Assembly: GCA_963978545.1 (NCBI GenBank) | Contig: OZ021730.1 | Coordinates: 8,191,796-8,255,795, forward strand | DNA: 64,000 bases | Source: Linyphia triangularis | Taxonomy: Eukaryota; Arthropoda; Arachnida; Araneae; Linyphiidae | Direction: 5' to 3' | Part shown: positions 54,987 to 64,000 of the stretch, piece by piece | How positions within the stretch are numbered: the first letter of the stretch is position 1 | Layout of the letters: the number at the start of each line of letters is the position of its first letter | Program-made: the position numbers and the translations under genes | The notes under the pieces: generated by a model | Databases searched by the model: none | The model's input: the letters and a program-made list of their open reading frames with translations, nothing else | Told to the model about the DNA's origin: nothing

Positions 54987-55622
54987 CCCCCTCAGGGGGT
55001 TTACTTTCTATAAGTAAATACGGGCTTCACAACCCCGGGGCTCCCCAGTGATCTATCCCTCCTTCTGTTTTACCTTCTCGTTTTGGTTTTGTATGTATCG
55101 TTTGGCTTCCCTTCCTTCCCTCATTGTGGTTACCTATTCTGAGGTGAGGGCTCCCCTTGAGAAGCTTTGCGCCGCTCTGATGCCATCAGCTTCTCTTGAG
55201 GATTAAATCACCCACGTGTTTGCCGTGCGTGGAGACCCGTGTATCTGGAAAGGGGGATCCTGGTAGTTGAGGGGCGACACACTGTACCAATACACTACTT
55301 TGGCCCTTGCTTCAGATAAACGGGAGGTGCACATTGGTCCCGTGTGTATCAATCGGCTGGTCGTCCGACTTCGTCGGCGGCTAGGGATCAAGCGTTCGGC
55401 TCATGTGCTGGGAATCTCGTTAAGGGTGGAGACTTCTACAGGGACGAGTCGTTCGCGTATAGGTACTGGTTAACCCGATAGAGTCATGCTGTGCGTAACA
55501 ATTTTGTTCATATTTTGTTTTCTTTTATGATTTTTGTTGCTTGCCGGCAGGCTCTATCTCCGATAATGAGGACTCCATGGTGGGTGGGACTCTAGTGCCC
55601 GAATTATTATTTCATATCTCTT
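54987..55622 (+). promoter_or_regulatory. LINE 5' UTR (B5)
   Basis: Same leader, starting at CCCCCCTCAGGGGG inside fragment D. Complete, up to the ORF1 ATG at 55623. Confidence 0.85.
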
Positions 55623-56068
55623 ATGGCAAAAAAATCTTTCTCTTCTCCCCCTCGAGGGGAGTAACATGGACCAGTTATTTCCAATCACCTTAACGCAAAA
55701 TTCTTCTTTGTTCATAGAGAGGAGGGTTCCTTTGAAAAGGTATCTCCTTTCTTAATAGAAAAAATACTAAAATCCTACATTGGAAACATAGCTTCAGTAA
55801 AAAAACTGAGGTCTGGTGACCTTTTAGTTGAAGCAAAAAACCAAACTCAGGCTGAGAACATTTTAAAAATAGTGGCTTTTGGAACCTTTCCCGTTACTGT
55901 AACTAAACACTGCTCTCTTAACAAATCTCGTGGTGTAATTTCTGAGAGTGATCTCTTTCATACAACGGAGGAAGAGATCTTGGACCATCTTCGTGACCAA
56001 CAAGTATCAGCAGTGCATCGCATAACTATAAGCAAAGATGCGTATAGTTATGTAAATGTTAAATGTTA
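55623..56068 (+). pseudogene. LINE B5 ORF1, N-terminal part
   Basis: MAKKSFSSPPRGE then a TAA, frame continuing with KFFFVHREEGSFEKVSPFLI, LRSGDLLVEAKNQTQAENIL and LRDQQVSAVHRITI. It is then cut by the deletion and joined to the ORF2 linker (KKQKKLWGIFRRYPTTGN). Zinc knuckles and the whole endonuclease are lost. Confidence 0.8.
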
Positions 56069-56502
56069 AAAAACAAAAGAAGCTATGGGGTATCTTCCGC
56101 AGATACCCAACTACAGGAAACCTTATCGCCTTTAAAAAGGCAAAGGCAGTTGCTCGTAAGGTTAGACGTCAGAGTCAAAAGGATTCTTGGATAAGTTATG
56201 TCTCTTCGATTACATCTAAAACATCAAGTAAACAGTTGTGGAAGAAGGTTAGAGCAGCCAACGGTTTGTATCCGGAGTATTCTTGCCCGATACTTCAAAC
56301 CGGAGCTGCTGTGTTCTCTTCCCCTGAAGATATTGCTAACCTTATCGGTCAAACTTTTGAAAGTGTATCCAGTTCCGATTCTTATAGTCCTACATTTTTA
56401 GTGATTAAGAATCGTGCTGAACGGGCTGGAATTAATTTCAAATGCAATATTGAATATTCCTACAACTGTGATCTTAAGATGTACGAATTGAAGAGTGCTT
56501 TA

Positions 56503-56781
56503 CTTGCACGATTTGATTGGAGAAATTCCTCATTCAAATCTTTTTTCGTTTTTAAATGACATTGGGTTTTTAAGTCACATCTAGTTCATTTTACTGTAAT
56601 ACTTTTTTCGTCAAGTTGCCGGCCAACATTTTTGACACCCTTTTTATATTTATACCTCTGTTTTTAATGTTTTACACTTAATTTTTATATTTTAACTATT
56701 TTTATTTTTTTTATCTTGGGCTTGGCGCAGCATGTCCGAAAACGGACCTTGTGCCATTAAAACTAACATCAAATCAAATCA
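56503..56781 (+). mobile_element. 5'-truncated LINE copy, 279 bp
   Basis: Last codons of an ORF2 (end FLSHI), 3' UTR, hairpin (56724-56755) and an ATCAAATCAAATCA tail. Target duplication TGAAGAGTGCTTTA at 56489-56502 and 56782-56795. The hairpin loop differs: CATGTCCGAAAACGGACCTT has its own perfect inner GTCCG/CGGAC stem. Confidence 0.92.
56724..56755 (+). promoter_or_regulatory. LINE 3'-terminal hairpin, variant inner stem
   Basis: Outer GGCGCA/TGTGCC arms with one G-T pair. The usual inner GGC...GCC pairing is replaced by GTCCG-AAAA-CGGAC. Confidence 0.78.
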
Positions 56782-58827
56782 TGAAGAGTGCTTTATCTAA
56801 AGCACATAACACCAGTCCAGGTCCAGATGGGATTGGTTACCAAATGCTTAGTCATTTAAGTCCAGATTCTTTTTTGAACATCCTTTTCCTGTTTAATAGA
56901 ATCTGGAAGGAGAACATCTTTTCTACCTTGTGGCGGGAAGATATTGTAATCCCCATTCTGAAACCTGGAAAGGATCCCAAGGATCCTCTGAGCTATCGAC
57001 CGATAGCCTTAACGAGCTGCCTTTGTAAGACCTTTGAACGTATTGTAAACGCCCGACTCTCTTACATGATAGAAAAAGATGGGTGTATTTCACCTTTTCA
57101 GAGTGGATTCCGACGAGGACGCTCCACTCTTGATAATATCGTGAAACTAGAAACAGATGTTCGCAACGCCTTTATGCAGAGGAATCATCTAGTTTCAATC
57201 TTTTTCGACATTGAGAAGGTGCATGATCATACGTGGCGATATGGTATCCTGCAAACCTTATTTAATTTTGGTTTCAGGGGTAATCTGCCTCTTTTTATTC
57301 AAAACTTTTTATCATCCCGTATTTTTAGAGTTCGCATTGGAACTTCATTTTCTAATTATTTTAATCAATCTGAGGGAGTCCCTCAAGGTTGTGTTTTAAG
57401 TGTGACCCTTTTTAATCTTCATATCAGTAACATACTTCACTTTCTTTCACCCTTTGTTCATGGAACTTTATATGTTGATGATTTGCAAATCTCATGCCAA
57501 GGATCAAACATGCGCTTAATTGAACGTCAATTACAAACTGCTGTTAACAGACTTGTAGAATGGTGTGAACAAAACGGCCATAAACTATCACCATCTAAAA
57601 GCAGTTGTGTCCATTTCTGTAGGAGGAGGGGTCTTCACTCTGACCCTGAAATCCGCATACGCAACACGCCCATCCCCGTTGTCAATCAGATAAGGTATCT
57701 GGGAGTCATTTTTGACAATAAGATGAATTTTCTCCCTCATATATTGTCTTTGCGCAAGAAGTGCGAGATGTCGCTTAATATCCTCAAGGTGCTTTCAAAT
57801 ACTTCTTGGGGAGCGGACCGCACTTCTTTGCTGCGTATTTATAATTCAATTATCCTGTCTCGTATTGTTTAGGTGCATTTCGCACCTCACCCATTGAGAG
57901 TCTGTTAACAGAGTGTTGTCAACTCCCACTTGACCTTAGGCGTAAAAAGTTAAGCGCTAACTACTACTGTAGAATAAAATCTGATCCTTCTCATCCTTTA
58001 CGGAATTTGAGTCTTGACGCATATCTTGGTAGGCTATATAATGCACGTCCATCTAGCATTCGCCCATTTTCTGAAAGAGCTCAATCTGTTCTGTCGGATG
58101 CAGCTCTAAGTGACCTAGATATCCAGCTGGCTAATTCTCAGATCTTTCCTCCATGGGATATTCCATCATTTCACTTTTTAAATCCCTTTGCGATGCATTA
58201 CAAAGCAGACACTGCACCAGAAATTTTGCAGAAGATCTTTTGTTTACACCGATCTCAGTATAGTGATTATCATGCAGTCTCTACTGATGGATCCAAAGCA
58301 GGTGAACGTGTTGGCTGCGGTGTTGTGTCTGACACATCCACAGTCAGTTTCACGCTTCATAAATCCTGTTTGGTTTTTACTTCTGAGATGGTGGCAATTT
58401 TTTGTTCTCTGCTGCACATTTCTTTGTGCTCCCATCGCAAGTTTTGTGTATACAGCGATAGCTTAAGTGCTTTAACAAGCCTGGAGCACTTTAATAACAT
58501 ATGTCATCCAATAGCTCCTGACATATTATCTCTGTTACACAAACTTGAGAGGAAAGGTTTTGTTATTTTATTTTGCTGGGTACCTAGTCACGTAGGTATC
58601 TCAGGAAATGAATTGGCCGACTCTGCTGCTAAATCGGCTTCAATCCCGTTTCAGCAGCCAGACCCCTACCAAGACATTAAATCACATATTCATAAGTTTA
58701 TTTTTTCTTTGCGCCAAGAAGCATGGGATTTGCAAACCAACAACAAACTTCACAGCATTAAAAATCATCTTCATATGTGGCCAGTAAATCCAATGCGTCG
58801 GACAGATGTCAAACTGACTCGTCTGCG

Positions 58828-59455
58828 CTCCCTCAGGGGGTTTACTTTCTCAAAGGGCTTCACAACCCCGGGGCACCCCAGTGATCTATCCCTCCTTCTG
58901 TTTTACCTTCCTATTTTGGTTTTGTATTTATTGTTTGGCTTCTCTTCCATCCCTCATTGTGGTTACCTCATCTGAGGTGAGGGCTCCCCTTGAGAAGCTT
59001 AGTGCCGCTCTGTTGCCATCAGCTTCTCTCGGGCATTTAATCACCCACGTGTTTGCCGTGCGTGGAGACCCGTGTCTCTGGAAAGGGGGATCCTGGTAGT
59101 TGAGGGGCGACTTACTGTCCCAATACACTACTTTGGCCCTTGCTTCAGATAAACGGGAGGTGCACATTGGTCCCGTGTGCATCAATCGGCTGGTCGTCCG
59201 ATTTCGTCGGCGGCTAGGGATCAAGTGATCAGTCCATTTGCTGAGAATCTCGTAAAGGGTGGAGGCTTCTTCAGGGATGGACTGCTTGCGTATAGGCACT
59301 GGTTAACCCGATAGAGTCATGCTGTGCGTAACAGTTTTGTTGATATTTTGTTTTCTTTTATGATTTTTGTTGCTTGCCGGCAGGCTCTATCCCCGATAAT
59401 GAGGACTCCATGGTGGGTGGGACTCTAGTGCCCGAATTCTCATTTAATTTCTCTT
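58828..59455 (+). promoter_or_regulatory. LINE 5' UTR (B6)
   Basis: Same leader. The second hairpin is shortened (CTTTCTCAAAGGGCTTC), so one arm is lost, and the segment at 59225-59285 differs from the other copies. The E-box and the ORF1-proximal end are kept. Confidence 0.83.
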
Positions 59456-60615
59456 ATGGCAAGTAAATCTTTTTTCTCTTCTCCCTCCCGTGGGGAGCAA
59501 CAAAGTCATGTACTCCCAGCAAAATATTTTATTATTCATAGATTAGAAGGGTCTTTTGAGAAGGTTTCTCAATTCTTAATTGAAAAGACATTGAAATCAT
59601 ACGTTGGAGAGGTTGCTTCAGTTAAGAAACTGAGGTCTGGCGACTTATTAATTGAAGTCAAAAACACCAACCAAGTTGAGAATATTTTGAAGATTGAAGT
59701 TTTCGGGACTTTCCCAGTGACTGTGACTGCACATGCGTCAATTAATAAATCTCGTAGGGTAATATCCGAATCTGATCTCTATCATACTACTGAGGACGAG
59801 ATTTTGGATCATTTGCGTGACCAGCAAGTTTCAGCTGTTTAGCGTATATCCATACGGAAAGATGGCAACATATTACCAACTAAACATCTCATACTGACTT
59901 TTGACAGGCCAACGCTGCCAACACACGTGAAAGCCGGGTATCTGAATTGTAAAATCCGACCTTACATACCTAATCCACTTCGCTGCTTTAAGTGCCAGAG
60001 ATTTGGACATTCCCAAACGCCTTGCCGCGGGAAAATTGAAATCTGCGCACGTTGTGCAGGAAGTGGTCATAGTAGTTCTGGTTGCACTGCACCTGAAAAG
60101 TGTGTGAATTGTGAAGGCACACATCCATCTTTCTTCCGCAAATGTCCACAGTTTGTGATGGAGAAAGAAATTCAGACTGTACGTGCCAATCAAAATGTAT
60201 CGTACTTCGAGGCAAAAAAACAAGTTGAAGCTCGGACTCCACGTGTGGGCGTAGCATATGCTGATGCTTGCAAAAAGTCAGTATGCAGCCAAAGCACTCA
60301 AACTGAAACACTTAGCTTGTCACATACCAAATTACCCCCACCTAGCTTGTCACATACCAAATTACCATCAAGACCATCTTCTTCGGAAAGTACCAAATAA
60401 CCGATTCTTCTCAAAAAATCACTTGCTAAGTCAAAGGCACTTTAGGCAATCAAATTGAAGTCGGCAAAGGTTGGCGTTCCTAGAGGGAAACTTGCCAATC
60501 CTTTTAGTATCCTCGATTCACATAATGACTCAGATAAGGTAAGACTTTACCCATCTGATGACGAGGAGTGTTTTAAGATCCTGACCCCACTTTCAACATA
60601 TCTGTAAATAGTTAA
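59456..60615 (+). pseudogene. LINE B6 ORF1, near-complete, several defects
   Basis: ATG start (MASKSFFSSPSRGEQQ). Reads YFIIHRLEGSFEKVSQFLI, LRSGDLLIEVKNTNQVENIL and LRDQQVSAV, a TAG at 59840, then SIRKDGNILPTKHLILTFD and zinc knuckles CFKCQRFGHSQTPC, CARCAGSGHSSSGC, CVNCEGTHPSFFRKC. A 24-bp direct repeat (LACHIPNY-type or SLSHTKLP in the coding frame) occurs near 60310-60365. Further stops and a frameshift precede the acidic end YPSDDEE. The TAA at 60613-60615 shares its last A with the ORF2 ATG (TAATG). Confidence 0.83.
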
Positions 60616-63600
60616 TGGCTTCTTTTGTTTCTTGGAACTGTCGCGGTTTTAGGTCTAGGAAGGATGATGTAAAGAACATCGTTTCTACTTACCATCCAGC
60701 ATGTTTGGCCCTTCAAGAAACTTTCTTGAAGGATACTTATACATGTAAGATCCGTAGGTATAGTTGCATTAGGAAAGATGTTACCCTTAGTAATACAGTG
60801 TCTGGAGGAGTATGTCTTTTTATTTCTCATAATTACCCCAGCACTGTACTCACACTACGCACATCTCTACAGGCTGTGGCTGCGAGACTACATTTTCAGT
60901 CCCTTCTCACAGTCTGTTGCCTATACCTACCGCCACATGCTATCATCCGCCAAGAGGAGCTGAATGCCCTTATTGATCAGCTTCCAGCACCATTTATACT
61001 GCTCGGTGACTTTAATGGACACAGTACTATGTGGGGTAATGACAATACGAACCCTCGTGGGAGACAGATTGAAAAGTTGCTATCTGATCACTGTCTCTGT
61101 CTCCTGAATAACGAGGAGAAAACATATTTCCATGAACCCACTAGAACATTCCATTCACTAGACTTAGCCATTTGTTCCCCTATACTTTTGCCATACTTGA
61201 ATTTTGCTGTTGGAAGTGATCTACATAACAGTGATCACTTCCCGATTCTCATTTCGCATAACGGTATTAGTAGCGTAAATACCCGTCTACCTACATACAA
61301 ATACCACAGGGCGAATTGGGACAAATTTACTGAGTTGGCTGTTATATCAGGAACAATGGTGGACAGTCAGGATGTAGATTCTGCTGTCCAAAATGTCACT
61401 GAAGCTATTTTAAATGCTGCAGACTCCTCCATTCCTAAGACATCACCTAGAACACTGCGACACTGTAAACCATACTGGAATGCAGACTGTCAGTCTGCAT
61501 ACAAGAAACAAAAGAAGCTATGGGGTATCTTCCGCAGATACCCAACTACAGGAAACCTTATCGCCTTTAATAAGGGAAAGGCAGTTGCTCGTAGAGTTAG
61601 ACGTCAGAGTCAGAAGGATTCCTGGATAAGTTATGTCTCTTCAATTACATCCAAAACATCAAGCAAGCAGTTGTGGAAGAAGGTTAGAGCAGCCAACGGT
61701 TTGTATCCGGAACATTCTTGTCCGATACTTCAAACCGGAGCTGCTGTGTTCTCTTCCCCTGAAGATATTGCTAACCTTATCGGTCAAACTTTTGAAAGTG
61801 TATCCAGTTCCGATTCTTATAGTCCTACATTTTTAGTGACTAAGAATTGCGCTGAACGGGCTGGAATTAATTTCAAAAGCAATATTGAATATTCCTACAA
61901 CTGTGAACTTAAGATGTATGAATTGAAGAGTGCTTTATCTAAAGCACATAACACCAGTCCAGGTCCAGATGGGATCAGTTACCAAATGCTTTGCCATTTA
62001 AGTCCAGATTCTCTTTTTAACATCCTTTTTCTCTTTAATCGAATCTGGAAGGAGAACATCTTTCCTACCTTGTGGCGGGAAGTTACTGTAATCCCCATTC
62101 TAAAACCTGGAAAGGATCCCAAGGATCCTCTGAACTATCGACCGATAGCCTTAACGAGCTGCCTCTGTAAGACCTTTGAACGTATTGTAAACGCCCGACT
62201 CTCTTACATGTTAGAAAAAGATAAATGCATTTCACCTTTCCAGAGTGGGTTCCGACGAGGACGGTCCACTCTTGATAACATCGTGAAACTAGAAACAGAT
62301 GTCCGCAATGCCTTTGTGCAAAGGAATCATCTAGTTTCAATCTTTTTCGACATTGAGAAGGCGTATGATCATACGTGGCGATATGGTATCCTGCAAACTC
62401 TATTTAATATTGGTTTTAGGGGTAATCTTCCCCTTTTTATTCAAAATTTTTTATCATCTCGTGTTTTTAGAGTTCGCATTGGAACTTCATTTTCTAATTA
62501 TTTTAACCAACCTGAGGGAGTTCCTCAAAGTTGTGTTTTAAGTGTCACCCTTTTTAATCTTCATATCAGTAACATACTTCATGTCCTTTCACCGTTTGTT
62601 CATGGAACTTTGTATGTTGATGATTTGCAAATCTCATGCCAAGGATCAAACATGCGCTTAATTGAACGTCAATTACAAACTGCTGTTAACAGACTTATAG
62701 AATGGTGTGAACAAAACGGCCATAAACTATCACCATCTAAAAGCAGTTGTGTCCATTTCTGTAGGAGGAGGGGTCTTCACCCTGACCCTGAAATCCACAT
62801 ACGCAACACGCCCATCCCTGTTGTCAATCAGATAAGGTATCTGGGAGTCATTTTTGACAATAAGATGAATTTTCTCCCTCATATATTGTCTTTGCGCAAG
62901 AAGTGCGAGAAATCGCTTAATATCCTCAAGGTACTCTCAAATACATCTTGGGGTGCTGATCGCACTTCTTTGCTGCGTAATTACAATTCAGTTATCTTAT
63001 CTCGCATCGACTACGGATGCGTTGCGTATGGTTCTGCAGGAGCATCTCTTCTGCGGAGATTGGATACCGTCCACCATACTGCTGCCCGTATTTGTTTAGG
63101 TGCATTTCGCACCTCACCCATTGAGAGTCTGTTAACAGAGTGTTGTCAACTCCCACTTGACCTTAGACGTAAAAAGTTAAGCGCCAACTACTACTGTAGA
63201 ATAAAATCTGATCCTTGTCATCCTTTACGGAATTTGAGTCTTGACGCATATCTTGGTAGGCTATATAATGCACGTCCATCTAGCATTCGCCCATTTTCTG
63301 AAAGAGCTCAATCTGTTCTGTCGGATGCAACTCTAAGTGACCTAGATATCCAGCTGGCTAATTCTCAGACCTTTCCTCCATGGGATGTTCCATCATTTCA
63401 GTTTTTAAATCCATTTGCGATGCATTACAAAGCAGACACTGCCCCAGAAATTTTACAGAAGATCTTTTGTTTACACCGATCTCAGTATAGAGACTATCAT
63501 GCAGTCTATACTGATGGATCCAAAGCAGGTGAACGTGTTGGCTGTGGTGTTGTGTCTGACACATCCACAGTCAGTTTCACGCTTCATAAATCCTGCTCGG

Positions 63601-64000
63601 TCTTTTCTTCTGAGATGGTGGCAATTTTTTGTGCTTTGCTGCATATTTCTTTCTGCTTCCCATCGCAAGTTTTGTATATACAGCGATAGCTTAAGTGCTT
63701 TAACAAGCCTGGAGCACTTTAATAGCATATGTCATCCAATAGCTCCTGACATATTATCTCTGTTACACAAACTTGAGAGGAAAGGTTTTGTTATTTTGTT
63801 TTGCTGGTTACCTAGTCACGTAGGGATTTCAGGAAATGAATTGGCAGACTCTGCTGCTAAAGCGGCTTCAATCCCGTTTCAGCAGCCAGTCCCCTACCAA
63901 GATATAAAATCATCTATTCATAAGTTTATATTTTCTTTACGTCAAGAAGCATGGGATTTGCAAACCTGCAATAAACTACATTCCATTAAAAGTCATCTTC
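60615..64000 (+). pseudogene. LINE B6 ORF2: endonuclease-reverse transcriptase-RNase H, late frameshift
   Basis: Open for 1024 codons from ATG: MASFVSWNCRGFRSRKDD, LQETFLKD, GDFNGHSTMWG near residue 130, SDHFP, PGPDGISYQM, RPIALTSCLC, FFDIEKAYDHTW, YVDDLQIS near 666, YTDGSKAGERVGCG near 964. A one-base insertion at about 63655 (TTCTGCTTCCCATCGC against TTGTGCTCCCATCGC in B5) shifts the frame inside RNase H; the other frame continues to the window edge (WLPSHVGISGNELAD; B4 has WVPSHVG). One change in reverse transcriptase: EGVPQSCVLS instead of QGCVLS. Start overlaps the ORF1 stop, implying coupled translation. Confidence 0.9.

Larger units (their letters stand above)
54987..58827 (+). mobile_element. 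LINE B5, 5' end intact, internally deleted, carrying a LINE fragment
   Basis: Leader 54987-55622, ORF1 start, a large deletion to mid ORF2 (junction near 56050-56065), a 279-bp LINE insertion (56503-56781), and ORF2 to 58827, where LINE B6 begins. Its 3' end should lie beyond the window, after B6. Confidence 0.85.
56069..58827 (+). pseudogene. LINE B5 ORF2, broken by a LINE fragment and a deletion
   Basis: Resumes with GIFRRYPTTGNLIAF, reaches LKMYELKSAL at the inserted fragment, continues SKAHNTSPGPDGIGYQML, RPIALTSCLCKTFERI, FFDIEKVHDHTW, EGVPQGCVLS and YVDDLQIS (about 57470). About 100 bp are missing at 57869, between two CGTATT motifs, shifting the frame. RNase H follows (STDGSKAGERVGCG, where the usual YTDGSK Tyr is Ser, and WVPSHVGISGNELAD). 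It ends at LTRLR at 58827. Confidence 0.85.
58828..64000 (+). mobile_element. LINE B6, 5' end intact, runs off the window
   Basis: Leader (58828-59455), ORF1 (59456-60615) and ORF2 (from 60615), cut by the window edge. Inserted in B5 ORF2, same orientation. It is the most complete B-type copy here. Confidence 0.9.

Noticed and set aside
1..64000. CRISPR arrays, bacterial operons, rRNA genes
   Set aside because: No regular spaced repeats, Shine-Dalgarno-led operons or rRNA-like segments were seen; the DNA is eukaryotic.

Overview
This 64 kb window looks like arthropod, most probably spider, genomic DNA made almost entirely of transposable elements. It is AT-rich, has no bacterial operons or ribosome binding sites, contains GT-AG-like introns, and carries element families typical of chelicerate genomes: non-LTR retrotransposons, a tRNA-derived SINE, mariner/Tc1, Mutator-like, P-like and hAT DNA transposons, and Polinton/Maverick DNA polymerase genes. 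I found no convincing host gene. The organism call is an inference from protein style and element mix, not from a marker gene.

Layout. Bases 133-8923 are one mariner-family element with 163-bp terminal inverted repeats, split by LINE copy A0, which is itself split by the full-length LINE A1 (2018-7848, intact ORF2). Bases 8928-11515 hold a LINE tail, a Mutator-like fragment and unassigned DNA. LINE B1 fills 11516-16459. Bases 16480-24113 are one Polinton-type polymerase gene cut apart by two SINEs, a 66-bp LINE tail, a 109-bp palindromic MITE, a Mutator-like insertion and a Tc1 element. Bases 24114-28822 carry a small MITE, a coiled-coil remnant, a hAT dimerisation remnant and a P-like transposase remnant that ends in a perfect fold-back. 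Bases 28822-36017 hold pieces of LINE copies B2, E, B3 and B4, with a hAT-like element inside B2. Bases 36018 to about 51060 are a third LINE (C, minus strand) split by LINE A2 (37961-49680), which is split by LINE A3 (43443-49287). Bases 51405-53656 hold a LINE 5' UTR-like piece and a second Polinton polymerase gene with introns. Bases 54400-64000 hold a gag fragment (D) split by LINE B5, which is split by LINE B6, running off the window.

How the parts work together. LINE lineages A and B encode a zinc-knuckle ORF1 protein and an ORF2 protein with AP-like endonuclease, reverse transcriptase, RNase H and a C-terminal CX2CX7HX4C finger (I-clade-like architecture). A and B are clearly diverged in both ORFs but carry nearly the same ~630-bp 5' UTR. 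Their 3' ends finish in a conserved GGCGC...GCGCC hairpin plus a short simple-repeat tail. The 16 SINE pieces have a tRNA-like head and a 3' end that copies this hairpin and tail, so the LINEs probably mobilise the SINE. Two insertions of only 60-66 bp consist of little more than the hairpin and tail, flanked by target-site duplications. This hairpin-centred LINE/SINE partnership, together with 5' UTR sharing and repeated LINE-into-LINE nesting at nearly the same ORF2 site, is the most interesting content of the window.

Limits: all similarity statements were made by eye; no alignment, database search or folding program was run.
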